Counted from the first letter of the stretch, positions 47,873-58,595 are shown. The stretch is 64,000 nucleotides of DNA from Oscillospiraceae bacterium (GCA_902802045.1 CADCKQ010000009.1:41340-105339); one strand, 5' to 3'. Notes: generated by a model not told the origin, from the sequence alone. A program made the numbers and translations.

Positions 47873-50491
47873 TTGGAAACGAACGTTCTTCTGGAACAAT
47901 ACAGCAGATACAAAAAAATAGAACTTCAGGAATCACCGTTCCATTTTCTTCTTGATGCAGATATTGATCCGAACCCGCATCAGATCAATGCGTTCTGCAA
48001 TGCCATTAATGCTTTGAAAACCGGTGGTATTATTCTTGCTGACGAAGTAGGACTTGGAAAAACAATCGAAGCAGGACTGGTTCTTGATTACGTAATAAAT
48101 TCAGGCAGGAAAAAGATCCTTATAGTTCTTCCGGCAACGCTCAGAAAACAATGGGAAATTGAGCTTGATGAAAAGTTTTCCATAAAAACCAGGATCCTTG
48201 ACAGAGCGACTGTAGAAAGAGAAAGAGATCAGATTAAACCCTGGCTTGAAAAGAGTTCCGCATTGAGCGTAGTCCTTGCATCATATGATTATTCATCCAA
48301 ACTGATAAAAAGATTTCCTCATGTAAAATGGGATTTTATTGTAATAGATGAAGCACACAATCTCAGAAATGTATTTCACGGGACAAAAAGGGCAAAGCGC
48401 TTATATGATCTGACAAAAGGAGTACCCAAAATTCTGCTGACTGCAACACCTCTGCAGAATTCTCTTTCAGACCTGCACGGACTCGTGTCCTTTATTGATC
48501 CGAGAATATTCGGCCCGGAAAAAGTGTTCGAAAAGAGATATGTAGAAGGACAGAATTACTCCGGACTGAAGGCTGAACTTCGCCCGGTATTATACAGAAC
48601 ACTCAGAAAAGATGTCGCAAGATACATGGCATTCAAAAAACGTACATGTATTACTGTGGATTTTCATCTCTCAGCTGAGGAAACGAGACTGTATGATCTT
48701 GTAAATGCTTTTCTTAAAAGAGATGTGCTGTATTCGATCCCTGCTGAAAATAAGGGTCTGATCATCCTCGTTATCAGAAAGCTCCTGGCATCCTCAAGCT
48801 TTGCATTGGTCGAAACATTTGAGGTTTTTAAAAAACGTCTTGAAAAACTATATCAGGGGACAAGATCCGCTCAGGCACAGGATGGATTTGATCTGTTCTG
48901 GGATTTCGTGGAAGATGAGATAGAGGAAGCAGAAATCGATGATTCTGATGATGAAGATCTGATCATCAAAAAAGAACAGATAAGTGATGAGATAAAAGCG
49001 GTTGAGGAAATCATGGATACTGCTTTATCAGTAAAGACAAATGCAAAAATATCGGCGCTGAAATATGCTTTGAGTATTGCATTCCGGGAGCAGGTAAAGA
49101 AAAATATTCCGGAAAAAGTGGTGGTTTTTACAGAATCAAAGAGAACTCAGAGATATATAGCAGCAGAGTTAAGGAAGGATGGGTTTTCTGAAGAGGATAT
49201 ACTGCTTTTTAACGGGGATTTCAACGACCCGATGACGAGCGATATATACAGGGCATGGCAGGTCAAAAACTTTGGGAAAACAAATTACGGCAGAAGTGTT
49301 GAATACAAGCATGCAATTATCGATTATTTCAGTTCGCATGCCAAAGTGTTGATAGTCACTGATACAGGTTCTGAGGGCCTGAATCTCCAGTTCTGCAATA
49401 CAGTTATAAATTATGATCTTCCGTGGAATCCTCAGAAGATTGAGCAGCGAATCGGACGTTGCCATCGTTACGGGCAGGAACATGATGTGGTTGCGATCAA
49501 TCTCCTTAATACTGACAATGAAGCAGATAAGAGAGTCTATGAAATACTTTCCAGAAAGTTTGAATTGTTTGACGGAGTTTTTGGAGCATCTGATATAGCA
49601 CTGGGGGCACTCGAATCCGGAACGGGATTTGAAAAGAGAATTCTGGATATATATCAGAAATGTGATACTGATAATCAATTCAAAGCAGAATTTGACAAAC
49701 TGGATAAGAGCCTGGATGTCGGACTTAATAAACAGGCAAACCAGCTTAAGAATATTCTTTTGACAGAGAGTCCGGAGGCAAAAGAAGAATCCCTGGATAA
49801 AACGAAAAAAGAAATATCTGAATACCTGCATGAGGTGGAATACTGGAAGCAGTTTGATGAACCAATTAAAGACAGCAATCTGAATTACTGGAGGATCGAC
49901 AACTGGGGGGATTCCGTCTTCGGGTGTCATGGAACCTTGTTTATCGGAGCATTTTGCGATAATGCCAGAATTCTTTTCCCTGTTCTGCTGCTTTGTGATG
50001 AAGATGGGAACTATATAGACTTCGATGAGTCAGATATTGTTTCTGCCCTGGAGAAGGCAGATGACATGGATATTCATGTTTTCAAGCCATCGGCTGAAGA
50101 GAAAACCGGGTACTCGATTATATATAACAGACTGCTGAATGAGATGCTTGTAAGATATAAGCGGACCGTTGAACCCGCTGAAGAATACAACAGAAAAAAG
50201 CTGGAAAACTGGGTCAGTATTCAGAAAGAGCAATTATATCTCCAGATATCTGAATACAACAAAGAAATAGAAGATCTTTTGTATGAGGAAGCTTATGCAC
50301 ACGATCCTCTGCAGAAGCAGGATATAATGAAAAAAGTAAATGAGAAGAAGCATCAGCTTGATAAACTGGAAAACGGTCTTAAGAATAAAATGTCAAGAAT
50401 ACAAAAAGAAGCTGACGAAGAGATAGAAGAGTTTAACAAGGCGGACAGAATAAATCCTGTACTTTTGATCAACATAGTCCTTAAATTCTGA
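47873..50491 (+). CDS. drmD: SNF2-family helicase, DrmD-like (DISARM)
   Basis: 872 residues. SNF2/SWI2 ATPase: Walker A LADEVGLGKTIEAGLVLDYV (about residue 55), DEAH box FIVIDEAHNLRN, LLTATPLQNSLSDL, then the helicase C domain with VVVFTESKRTQRYIAAELRK, LIVTDTGSEGLNLQFCNTVI and IEQRIGRCHRYGQEHDV. The C-terminus is a long coiled coil (about 760-860). SNF2-like DrmD is the mark of class 1 DISARM. The start is TTG with AGGAGA upstream, overlapping the previous gene closely. Confidence 0.85.
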   Translation: METNVLLEQYSRYKKIELQESPFHFLLDADIDPNPHQINAFCNAINALKTGGIILADEVGLGKTIEAGLVLDYVINSGRKKILIVLPATLRKQWEIELDEKFSIKTRILDRATVERERDQIKPWLEKSSALSVVLASYDYSSKLIKRFPHVKWDFIVIDEAHNLRNVFHGTKRAKRLYDLTKGVPKILLTATPLQNSLSDLHGLVSFIDPRIFGPEKVFEKRYVEGQNYSGLKAELRPVLYRTLRKDVARYMAFKKRTCITVDFHLSAEETRLYDLVNAFLKRDVLYSIPAENKGLIILVIRKLLASSSFALVETFEVFKKRLEKLYQGTRSAQAQDGFDLFWDFVEDEIEEAEIDDSDDEDLIIKKEQISDEIKAVEEIMDTALSVKTNAKISALKYALSIAFREQVKKNIPEKVVVFTESKRTQRYIAAELRKDGFSEEDILLFNGDFNDPMTSDIYRAWQVKNFGKTNYGRSVEYKHAIIDYFSSHAKVLIVTDTGSEGLNLQFCNTVINYDLPWNPQKIEQRIGRCHRYGQEHDVVAINLLNTDNEADKRVYEILSRKFELFDGVFGASDIALGALESGTGFEKRILDIYQKCDTDNQFKAEFDKLDKSLDVGLNKQANQLKNILLTESPEAKEESLDKTKKEISEYLHEVEYWKQFDEPIKDSNLNYWRIDNWGDSVFGCHGTLFIGAFCDNARILFPVLLLCDEDGNYIDFDESDIVSALEKADDMDIHVFKPSAEEKTGYSIIYNRLLNEMLVRYKRTVEPAEEYNRKKLENWVSIQKEQLYLQISEYNKEIEDLLYEEAYAHDPLQKQDIMKKVNEKKHQLDKLENGLKNKMSRIQKEADEEIEEFNKADRINPVLLINIVLKF

Positions 50492-50506
50492 AAACGGAGT
50501 ATAAAC

Positions 50507-53500
50507 ATGGACGAAAAAATCAGATATTCTGAAGTGAGACAAAAAATAATTGACCGTATAAAGCAGGACCTTTTCGGGCCTGCTGATGAAAATTGTGCAG
50601 AAGTTCTTGACGAGAATCCGCGTTATTCCTATGTGGTGGGAATGCTCGCTCCGGATTCAGGCTTTTCTTCTGCAGGTACAAGTGAGCAGGAGGTCGATGA
50701 AGATCCGGATTTTTCCGGAGACTCAAATTACATCGCGGGTGAAGATGACGACAATGAACCTGTTTCATCAACTACATTCCAGGTTCCTTCATCATTTGGT
50801 ATAAGTTTTTATCTCGATTCCGAAACAACATCTTTTAATGTTGATGCTACGTGGGGGGACTATATAAAATCATCGGAAAAAGAGGTAAATAAGGAGGGAA
50901 AAGAGTATACGCGGACAGTTTATACTCGGAATCCTGTAAGGGAAACGATAGTAATTGATCTGTCAACATTCGATAAAACGAAGGAATATCTTCTGTCCTC
51001 TGATTCTGATGTAATCATACATGCAGCAAAAATACTTCTGAAAACTGGTTATACACTGGTCACAGTATATCTGATTAACAAGCGGAGAAACCCGGAAAAC
51101 GAAGTTGAGGGGATGATGTTTCAGGCGAAACTCAGAGCATATTCGCCTGAAGGAGAAAAAATCTTTGTTGCGGAACATATATGCCGCGAAATACTTGAAG
51201 AAAATGAGTATTATTTTAAACAGCGGCCGATCTTCGGGAGAGGACGGGGCTGTGCAGCTGCTTGGGAAAGAACTTCTTCCGGGAGAACTGCAGTTATTGA
51301 GTCGGACTTTATCCCTCAGTATGAGATTCCGGGTGTGAGTGCAGCGCTTGAGAGCTTTGATAAATATTATTTTTCAATGCGGGCCTTGTCTTCCAGAAAG
51401 CAGAAAGATGTAATAATTGAAAAACTGAATACCCTTGCCGGATCATATGAATCGTGGATCAATGAAAAGCTGAAAAACAGCGCGGAAATGTCAGAAAAAG
51501 ATTTTGCAGATAAGATCGGGAAAAAAGTAATTGACAGATGTACAGATGCTCTGACCAGGATCAGGGAGGGGATCAATCTCCTTATTACAGATGAAATTGC
51601 ATTTGAAGCTTTTTGTTTCATGAACAGAGCAATGTCGCTTCAACGCAGTATCCTGAATTATTCTAAAAAGTACGGATCAGGGATCGAATGCAGCTTCGGG
51701 GATTTTACTGATCCTCGTAATCATGATAATGATTTCGGATGGAGACCGTTTCAGATCGCATTTATTCTGATGAATCTGAATGCAATTGTTGATCCGGAGC
51801 ACAGGGATAGAGAAGTTGTAGATCTTCTGTATTTTCCGACAGGCGGTGGTAAAACAGAAGCTTATCTGGGACTGATGGCATTTACTATAGCTAACCGCAG
51901 ATTGAGGATCAACGAAGATGACGAGTACAATCGTGACGGAGGTGTCACGGCAATACTTCGTTACACTTTGCGTTTACTTACGACGCAGCAACGTGACAGA
52001 ATTACAAAGATGGTTCTGGCTGCAGAACTGATAAGGAAAAAAGAATATCCTAAATATGGAAAAGAACCGATCAGTATAGGATTCTGGGTAGGAGGAGGAG
52101 TAACTCCCAATAAGTTTTCGGAATTAGTGGAAGATCCGGAAAATCAGGAAATAACAGCGAAAGCCAGAAGACAGAGAAATCTTATATACCGGCAGCTTCT
52201 TACCTGCCCGTTCTGTGGAAAGCCGCTTACGTCTGATGAATTCTATATAAACGAAGCGACAAAATCTGTTGACATATATTGCGCAGATAAAAACTGTATG
52301 TTTTATAAATACAGAAGTGATAAGAACAAGATACCTGTTTATCTTGTTGATGAAGAGATCTATTCCAGATGCCCTACAATTATTCTCTCTACAGTTGATA
52401 AATTTGCCCAGTTACCCTGGGTGGTTGAAACGAATGCGCTTTTTGGCAGAGTAGACAGATGTTGCAGCAGAGACGGTTATGTGGCAATCGGGGCAGCTCA
52501 TTCTACTCACAGAAAAACAGACGAATTACCTGCGTCCACATTAAATCCAATAAGACGGTTTCTTCCGCCTGAATTAATAATTCAGGATGAACTTCACTTG
52601 ATAACAGGGCCTCTTGGAACCATTTATGGTGCATACGAAACCATAATTGAAGAAATGTGCACTTATAAACTTGGTAATAAAACAATAAAACCCAAATATG
52701 TTGTTTCTACAGCTACAATAAAGAATGCAGAAGAACAGACCAGATGTCTTTATGCCAGAAGAAAAACTTCACAATTCCCGCCTAATGGTTTTGAAATAGG
52801 AGACAGCTTCTTTATAAAAGAAATACCTGTTGAAAAGGAACCGTTCAGAAAATATGTAGGGGTTTGTGCGCCTGGTCAGTCAATGAAAACTGCATTGCTG
52901 AGAATTTATTCCATACTGCTTCAGGAATCATACGATCTTTATCTCAAAGAAGAATTCAGCAGTTATATTGATCCTTATTATACCCTTGTCGGATATTTCA
53001 ACAGTATTCGTGAACTGGGAGGCGCTACCAGATTACTACAGGACGACATTCCTGACAGAATAAAAAGGATAAGAAAAAAATACGGGATGGATAAACAGAG
53101 ATTCCTTAATCACAGGATCGAAATAACATCAAGAATGTCATCCTCGGAAATTCCAAAAAAACTTGGATTACTTGAAGCAAAATGCCAGTCAAAAGAATGC
53201 CTGGATACAGCTGTAGCAACAAATATGATTGCAGTAGGTATGGATGTTGACAGACTCGGACTCATGGTAGTTACAGGCCAGCCTAAACAGAATTCAGAAT
53301 ACATTCAGGCAACCAGCCGTATCGGCCGTACTTATCCTGGCCTTGTAGTAACTCTTTATAATGCGTACAGGCCCAGAGACTTGTCCCATTATGAGAATTT
53401 TACAGGCTACCATTCGCAGCTTTACAGATTCGTTGAGGGGACTACAGCTACGCCATTCTCTGCACGCGCTAGAGATCGTGTGCTTCACGCAATGATAATA

Positions 53501-53854
53501 GCAGAGATCAGATTGCAGTATCCGCAACTGGCGCAGAATGAAGAAGCAAATAACATTGCCAGTCTCTCGGATGAAGAGATTAATTCTGTAAAAGAAATGA
53601 TACTGAACCGGCTTAATATTATTAAGCCGGCCGTAAGAGCTGATGCAGAAAATGAAATTGATCTGTTTATAGATAACTGGAAAATCCTGGCTTCTCAGAG
53701 CAAACCCTTAAGATATTATGTAACAGCGACAGACAAATATAATCGATTAATGAATAATTACGGAGAAGACTGCGAAGTTTTTGAGAAGCCGACATTGAGA
53801 TCAATGCGCGAAGTAGAAAAGGCAGCCAATATGTATTACTACACGGAGGAATAA
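50507..53854 (+). CDS. drmA: DISARM helicase DrmA
   Basis: 1115 residues. A degenerate N-terminal domain is followed by a helicase core with Walker A FPTGGGKTEAYLGLMAF (about residue 445), DELH-type box IIQDELHLITGPLGTIYGAYE, a zinc site (CPFCGKPLTS... with DKNCMF), and C-terminal helicase motifs VATNMIAVGMDVDRLGLMVV and QATSRIGRTYPGLVV, then LYNAYRPRDLSHYENF, a DrmA hallmark. DrmA with DrmB forms the DISARM core that recognises incoming phage DNA. ATG 15 bases after drmD, 1 base before drmB. Confidence 0.93.
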   Translation: MDEKIRYSEVRQKIIDRIKQDLFGPADENCAEVLDENPRYSYVVGMLAPDSGFSSAGTSEQEVDEDPDFSGDSNYIAGEDDDNEPVSSTTFQVPSSFGISFYLDSETTSFNVDATWGDYIKSSEKEVNKEGKEYTRTVYTRNPVRETIVIDLSTFDKTKEYLLSSDSDVIIHAAKILLKTGYTLVTVYLINKRRNPENEVEGMMFQAKLRAYSPEGEKIFVAEHICREILEENEYYFKQRPIFGRGRGCAAAWERTSSGRTAVIESDFIPQYEIPGVSAALESFDKYYFSMRALSSRKQKDVIIEKLNTLAGSYESWINEKLKNSAEMSEKDFADKIGKKVIDRCTDALTRIREGINLLITDEIAFEAFCFMNRAMSLQRSILNYSKKYGSGIECSFGDFTDPRNHDNDFGWRPFQIAFILMNLNAIVDPEHRDREVVDLLYFPTGGGKTEAYLGLMAFTIANRRLRINEDDEYNRDGGVTAILRYTLRLLTTQQRDRITKMVLAAELIRKKEYPKYGKEPISIGFWVGGGVTPNKFSELVEDPENQEITAKARRQRNLIYRQLLTCPFCGKPLTSDEFYINEATKSVDIYCADKNCMFYKYRSDKNKIPVYLVDEEIYSRCPTIILSTVDKFAQLPWVVETNALFGRVDRCCSRDGYVAIGAAHSTHRKTDELPASTLNPIRRFLPPELIIQDELHLITGPLGTIYGAYETIIEEMCTYKLGNKTIKPKYVVSTATIKNAEEQTRCLYARRKTSQFPPNGFEIGDSFFIKEIPVEKEPFRKYVGVCAPGQSMKTALLRIYSILLQESYDLYLKEEFSSYIDPYYTLVGYFNSIRELGGATRLLQDDIPDRIKRIRKKYGMDKQRFLNHRIEITSRMSSSEIPKKLGLLEAKCQSKECLDTAVATNMIAVGMDVDRLGLMVVTGQPKQNSEYIQATSRIGRTYPGLVVTLYNAYRPRDLSHYENFTGYHSQLYRFVEGTTATPFSARARDRVLHAMIIAEIRLQYPQLAQNEEANNIASLSDEEINSVKEMILNRLNIIKPAVRADAENEIDLFIDNWKILASQSKPLRYYVTATDKYNRLMNNYGEDCEVFEKPTLRSMREVEKAANMYYYTEE

Positions 53855-53855
53855 T

Positions 53856-55613
53856 ATGGCAGCTTCAAATTATTATAATAACAAGATGGGAGATATCAGA
53901 CCAAATCAGCTTATAACAACATTTGGTCCCGGCTCTATAGTTGATGCCGTAAAGGATTCGGTCACAGTTCTTGATCTTAATTACTGGAAATCAAAAGGCA
54001 AAAAAATAATTGATGGAAGACTGGCATCTTATCTGAATGTTGACTGTTTTTATATGCCAAAAACAGATTCCACAGATGATATTCCCGTAATATCATTTCC
54101 GAATATTCACGTATGTTCAAACCCAAGGTGCGGGAGGATATTTGATATAAGGGATAATTTTGATCTTGATAGATATCTGAGATTCGGAGTAACCTGTCCT
54201 GCTTGTTATAAACAGGCATATCCTTCCCGTTTTATAACTATTTGTGAAAATGGTCATATGGACGAATTCCCATGGAGGTGGTGGGTCCACAGAGGAAAAA
54301 CTTCATGCAAGGGACAATTGAAGCTTTATACAACTGGAAACACATCAACTCTGGCAGATATGTGGGTAGAATGCTCTTGCGGTGCAAGAAGAAGCATGAG
54401 CGGAGCAACACAGTCTGAAAACTTTGATGGTTTGACCTGTACAGGCCACCATCCCTTCCGACCAGCACACAGGAACGAAAAATGTGATAAACCAGTTATT
54501 CCGTCACAACGTGGCGCATCAGATGTATATTTTTCCGTGATAAGAAGCGCGATTTCTATTCCGCCGTGGGTTAATCCGCTTTATAACCTCATTGATGATC
54601 ATCTGAGAGATATTGAATTTGCTGAAAAAATAATGGGGGAAGAAGGAGTTACAAAAACCTACGAATTATACTTTTCAGCATATTCTCGTAAGGAATTTGA
54701 TGAGGCACTCGAAAGCAGAAAGAAAAATATCAGAGAATTCAAAGAAATCAAGAAGATGGAATATGATGCGATAACGCATCATTCCGATCCGCAGTATTCT
54801 TCCAATAAAAAGCATTTTAAAGCTGAAGAAGCCCCTGTGCCTGATTATCTTAAAGATTATTTCAGCAGAATTATCAGGATTACACGCCTTCGCGAAGTAA
54901 AAGTCCTGTTGGGATTTACCAGAGTTGAAGCTCCTGATCCGGACGCTGATGCCCAGGCTAATGTAGTTTACCTGAATAAAGGAAGGAATGAGAGATGGTT
55001 CCCCGCAGTGGAGGTTCATGGTGAAGGAGTCTTTATAGAATTTAATCCGGATACGGTGAAGAAATGGAAATCAAATAATAAGATATCTGACTTATCCGGG
55101 AAATATAAGGAATGCTACAGGGCGTATTGCGAATCAAAAGGTTGGACTATAACAGTTGAACGTGATGCCGCTTATGTTCTTATGCATACTTTTGCTCATT
55201 TACTGATCAAGCAGATGTCTATGTTCTCAGGCTATTCATCTTCTGCAATCAGGGAAAGAATCTATTTTGGAGAAGACATGTCCGGTATTCTTCTGTATAC
55301 AGGCAGTTCAGATAAAGAAGGGTCTCTTGGTGGTCTGGTTGAACTTGGCACGATTGACAAGTTGAATCTTCTTATGAAAGATGCATTCCAGGAGGCACTG
55401 ATCTGCACAAACGATCCTGAATGTCTGAACAATATTCCTGCAGGGAACAATTCCAACGGTGCGGCTTGCCATTCATGTTGTATGATTTCAGAAACAGCCT
55501 GCGAAAACGGTAACAGAATGCTGGACAGAGGCCTTGTGGTTCCGATAGCTGGCAGGGAAGATCAGGCTTATTTCAAGCCACTTGTGGAGGAGCTATGTCA
55601 ACTGGAAGTATAA
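53856..55613 (+). CDS. drmB: DISARM protein DrmB (DUF1998)
   Basis: 585 residues. It begins with the typical DrmB start GDIRPNQLITTFGPGSIVDA, has a zinc-finger region (CSNPRCGRIFD...VTCPACYKQ) and CENGHMDEFPWRWWVH, and ends with the DUF1998 region YVLMHTFAHLLIKQMSMFSGYSSSAIRERIY, GAACHSCCMISETACENGNRMLDRG. DrmB is the partner of DrmA. The stop overlaps the drmC start by 19 bases. All expected cysteine clusters are present. Confidence 0.93.
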   Translation: MAASNYYNNKMGDIRPNQLITTFGPGSIVDAVKDSVTVLDLNYWKSKGKKIIDGRLASYLNVDCFYMPKTDSTDDIPVISFPNIHVCSNPRCGRIFDIRDNFDLDRYLRFGVTCPACYKQAYPSRFITICENGHMDEFPWRWWVHRGKTSCKGQLKLYTTGNTSTLADMWVECSCGARRSMSGATQSENFDGLTCTGHHPFRPAHRNEKCDKPVIPSQRGASDVYFSVIRSAISIPPWVNPLYNLIDDHLRDIEFAEKIMGEEGVTKTYELYFSAYSRKEFDEALESRKKNIREFKEIKKMEYDAITHHSDPQYSSNKKHFKAEEAPVPDYLKDYFSRIIRITRLREVKVLLGFTRVEAPDPDADAQANVVYLNKGRNERWFPAVEVHGEGVFIEFNPDTVKKWKSNNKISDLSGKYKECYRAYCESKGWTITVERDAAYVLMHTFAHLLIKQMSMFSGYSSSAIRERIYFGEDMSGILLYTGSSDKEGSLGGLVELGTIDKLNLLMKDAFQEALICTNDPECLNNIPAGNNSNGAACHSCCMISETACENGNRMLDRGLVVPIAGREDQAYFKPLVEELCQLEV

Positions 55614-56251
55614 GACTTGATATGTTGTTAAATCAGATTCAGGAAGCTTCAATAACAGGCTCGGATGCCGCTGTTCCAGCAATTATGCGTCAGTTTCCTG
55701 AAATCTCGATGAAAGAGGCTGCAGAGATTCAGAAGCTTATTATTTCAGCTTCAGACAGCAATAAGGTCGATACAAGACTGGTCGTTACTGCACCACCGTC
55801 TTTTAAAATAAAAACAAAGTCCACGATGATCACCGTGAAAGAAATGCTTGAGCAAGCCAGATCAAGCATACTTATAACGGGGTACTCTTTATCTGATTAT
55901 TTCAGCGAAATGACGGATTGTATTATTGAGAAAAGTCAGAAGGGTGTATTCGTCAAGTTTTTTGTTAATGATATTGAAAAACAGAGCACTTTTGACAAAC
56001 TCTGCAGATATAAAGGATCTTTTCTTAAGATCTATAACTTCCCGAAATCTGAGGACAGAATGGCTGCTCTGCATGCAAAAGTTATTTCAACAGATGGAAG
56101 AAAAACACTTATTTCATCAGCAAATCTTTCATATCATGGGATGGAAGGAAACATAGAACTGGGCACATTAATTGATTCAGAAGAAATAGCAAAACAGGTA
56201 AATGACATATTTACACAACTGATATTCTCCCGGGTATTTGAAGAAGTTTAA
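55595..56251 (+). CDS. drmC: DISARM protein DrmC (phospholipase D family)
   Basis: 218 residues. The single HKD motif is LHAKVISTDGRKTLISSANLSYHG (H-x-K then D, plus the SSANLS strand), with a variant first half (SSILITGYSLSDYFSEM). PLD-type nuclease fold. In the published B. paralicheniformis system DrmC was dispensable for defence. It overlaps drmB by 19 bases, so translation is coupled. Confidence 0.88.
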   Translation: MSTGSIRLDMLLNQIQEASITGSDAAVPAIMRQFPEISMKEAAEIQKLIISASDSNKVDTRLVVTAPPSFKIKTKSTMITVKEMLEQARSSILITGYSLSDYFSEMTDCIIEKSQKGVFVKFFVNDIEKQSTFDKLCRYKGSFLKIYNFPKSEDRMAALHAKVISTDGRKTLISSANLSYHGMEGNIELGTLIDSEEIAKQVNDIFTQLIFSRVFEEV

Positions 56252-56280
56252 CAGACAAGGAAGACAGAAAGAGAATCAGA

Positions 56281-56712
56281 ATGGCTGATGTACTTACACC
56301 AGGGCAGCGCCACAAAAACATGGTTGCTATAAAAGGAAAGAATACAAAGCCGGAAGAACTGGTTAGAAAGTATCTTTTTTCCCAAGGGTTCCGTTACAGG
56401 AAAAATGACAAGAAGCTCCCAGGAACACCGGATATAGTTCTTCCTAAATACAGGACTGTAATATTTGTGAACGGTTGTTTCTGGCACCATCACGATTGCA
56501 GATATTTCAAATGGCCTGCCACAAATCCGGATTTCTGGAAAAAGAAAATCGAAGATAATGTAAGCAGAGATAAACGCAATTATGAAAAACTCAAATCAGA
56601 TGGCTGGAATGTAATTGTTATCTGGGAATGTGAGATAAGAAAGAGAAAAGACAATAAGGTATTGGAACATCTTGTTAAATGCATTATCGGTGAAGAGGGA
56701 GACGAAAAATGA
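56281..56712 (+). CDS. vsr: Very short patch repair endonuclease Vsr
   Basis: 143 residues. Vsr nicks beside T:G mismatches that arise when 5-methylcytosine deaminates. Motifs: MADVLTPGQRHKNMVAIKGKNTKPE, GTPDIVLPKYRTVIFVNGCFWHHHDCRYF (active-site Asp and zinc ligands) and NVIVIWECEI. Its presence in the same operon as a C5-methyltransferase fits this role. It sits 29 bases after drmC and overlaps the next gene by 4 bases (ATGA). Confidence 0.93.
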   Translation: MADVLTPGQRHKNMVAIKGKNTKPEELVRKYLFSQGFRYRKNDKKLPGTPDIVLPKYRTVIFVNGCFWHHHDCRYFKWPATNPDFWKKKIEDNVSRDKRNYEKLKSDGWNVIVIWECEIRKRKDNKVLEHLVKCIIGEEGDEK

Positions 56713-58595
56713 GCACCATGACAGAAAAAACATATAAAGCATTATTTGAATACGGGAAAAGAGTTTATAACGATGAAATCTCAATAAATGATGCAGCAAA
56801 AAAAGCGCATGAAGAGAATCCCGAAGTAGCTGAAAGCTCTGCGCGGCATTATATCAACTGGTATGAAAGAATGCATACCGGAGATTTTCTGACATGGAAC
56901 ACGAACTCTGATCTTCTTAAATATTATGTTCGAAGAATATTTGAAGAAGAAGGCGTTGAAGCTGGTATGCTTGCAACAGAATCTGCGTTAAAGTTTGCAA
57001 AGCATGCGTCAAGGTTCGGACTGGAAACAGAATTAAAGGAAATAGCCACTGAAAATGGTGCTAATCCGAATACCTCATGGTGGCCATCGAAAGAAGAATA
57101 TAATCCGGGGTTCAACAAGGAGGACTGGCTGAACATATTAAATGATCCGGAGATCATCGGACCGGTGTGGGGCGGAGTTCTGGCCATGTTTTATCTGAAG
57201 CCGGAAGGTGCAACATGTAAAGAAGCCGGAGAGGACTACGGACTTTCAGGAAACCAGGTAACGGCGAGAAGTTATCAGCTGGGGCAGCATATATACATGA
57301 AGTATAAATGCCCTCTGATAGAAAAGGACAATTTCTGGCCGATAATGTTTGTTGGACAGCGTACGGGGAAAGACGGAACCGGTAACTGGAAATACAAAAT
57401 GAGGCCGGAATTGTATGAAGCCTGTACAGAGTCTGGAATTTTGAGATATCTGCCTGTAAATGGAGGTGAACCCGAAATGAGCATAAAGGAAACTGTTGAA
57501 GCAATAAAATCATACATCGCGGCTCAGGGGTTCACATATCCCGAAGGAATGATAGAAAACTTCTATCTGTCACTCAAATCCAAACCGTTTGTTATACTCG
57601 CGGGCACATCCGGCACAGGAAAGACAAGGCTTGTTAAACTGTTCTCAGAAGCAATCGGTGCAAAATACAGAATGGTTTCTGTTCGCCCTGACTGGTCAGA
57701 TTCCTCCGACCTGTTCGGGCATCTGGACCTTAACGGGAAGTTTATCCCCGGAGAGATTCTGGATTATATCGCGGAAGCAAAAGGAGACCCTGATAAGCCG
57801 TATATTCTGTGCCTGGATGAAATGAACCTGGCCAGAGTCGAATACTATTTAAGTGATTTTCTCTCAATTATTGAAACAAGAGATCTGATTGACGGAGAAA
57901 TAGTATCCGATACTCTGATGAACCCGGTTAAATACGGAGACGATAAAACCGCGTTAGAAAAATACGGGGAGATCAGGTTCCCTCAGAACTTCTACATGGT
58001 TGGAACAGTCAATATGGACGAGACAACGTTCCCGTTCAGCAAAAAAGTTCTCGACAGGGCCAATACGATAGAGTTTAATTTTGTAAATCTGAATTCTTTT
58101 GCTGATACCACTGAAAAGGTTGAAATCCTGAATGTTCCCAATTCTTTTTTGAAGACAAAGTATCTTCTGTTAACTCAGTGTGAAGATCAGACATACGCCA
58201 GGGAGATTTCAGACGATTTGCAGAGAATAAATGAGATTCTTCAAAAAGCGAACTCTCACGTAGGATACAGAGTCAGAGACGAAGTTACCTTCTACATGAT
58301 GAACAATAAAGAAACCGGACTTATTGATGAAAAAGAGGCTTTCGACAATGAAATCATGCAGAAGATTCTTCCGAGAATTCAAGGGAGTTCTTCTTCGGTA
58401 AAAAACATGCTTTGTGAGCTGTTTAAGGAGTTTGCAGGAGATTACGAAGGCTTTAATGTTCAAGACGATGATACCGCCTCAAAGATGTTTGCAAAGATTG
58501 CAAAGGGAAATATAAAGTATCCGAAGAGCGCTGAAAAGATTGCGTTCATGGTAAGGAGATTTGAAGAGGATGGATTTACATCATACTGGCTCTGA
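56709..58595 (+). CDS. McrB-like AAA+ ATPase of a DUF2357-associated restriction pair
   Basis: 628 residues. The N-terminal about 250 residues contain a short helical domain (ISINDAAKKAHEENPEVAES) and regions of unknown fold (PEGATCKEAGEDYGLSGNQV). The AAA+ core has Walker A LAGTSGTGKTRLVKLFSEAIG (about residue 297), VRPDWSDSSDLFGHL, Walker B YILCLDEMNLARVEYYLSDFL and FYMVGTVNMDETTFPFSKKVLDRANTIEF. The McrB MNTAD GTP-selectivity motif reads NMDET here, so ATP rather than GTP use is possible. It works with the DUF2357 nuclease that follows. Confidence 0.85.
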   Translation: MSTMTEKTYKALFEYGKRVYNDEISINDAAKKAHEENPEVAESSARHYINWYERMHTGDFLTWNTNSDLLKYYVRRIFEEEGVEAGMLATESALKFAKHASRFGLETELKEIATENGANPNTSWWPSKEEYNPGFNKEDWLNILNDPEIIGPVWGGVLAMFYLKPEGATCKEAGEDYGLSGNQVTARSYQLGQHIYMKYKCPLIEKDNFWPIMFVGQRTGKDGTGNWKYKMRPELYEACTESGILRYLPVNGGEPEMSIKETVEAIKSYIAAQGFTYPEGMIENFYLSLKSKPFVILAGTSGTGKTRLVKLFSEAIGAKYRMVSVRPDWSDSSDLFGHLDLNGKFIPGEILDYIAEAKGDPDKPYILCLDEMNLARVEYYLSDFLSIIETRDLIDGEIVSDTLMNPVKYGDDKTALEKYGEIRFPQNFYMVGTVNMDETTFPFSKKVLDRANTIEFNFVNLNSFADTTEKVEILNVPNSFLKTKYLLLTQCEDQTYAREISDDLQRINEILQKANSHVGYRVRDEVTFYMMNNKETGLIDEKEAFDNEIMQKILPRIQGSSSSVKNMLCELFKEFAGDYEGFNVQDDDTASKMFAKIAKGNIKYPKSAEKIAFMVRRFEEDGFTSYWL

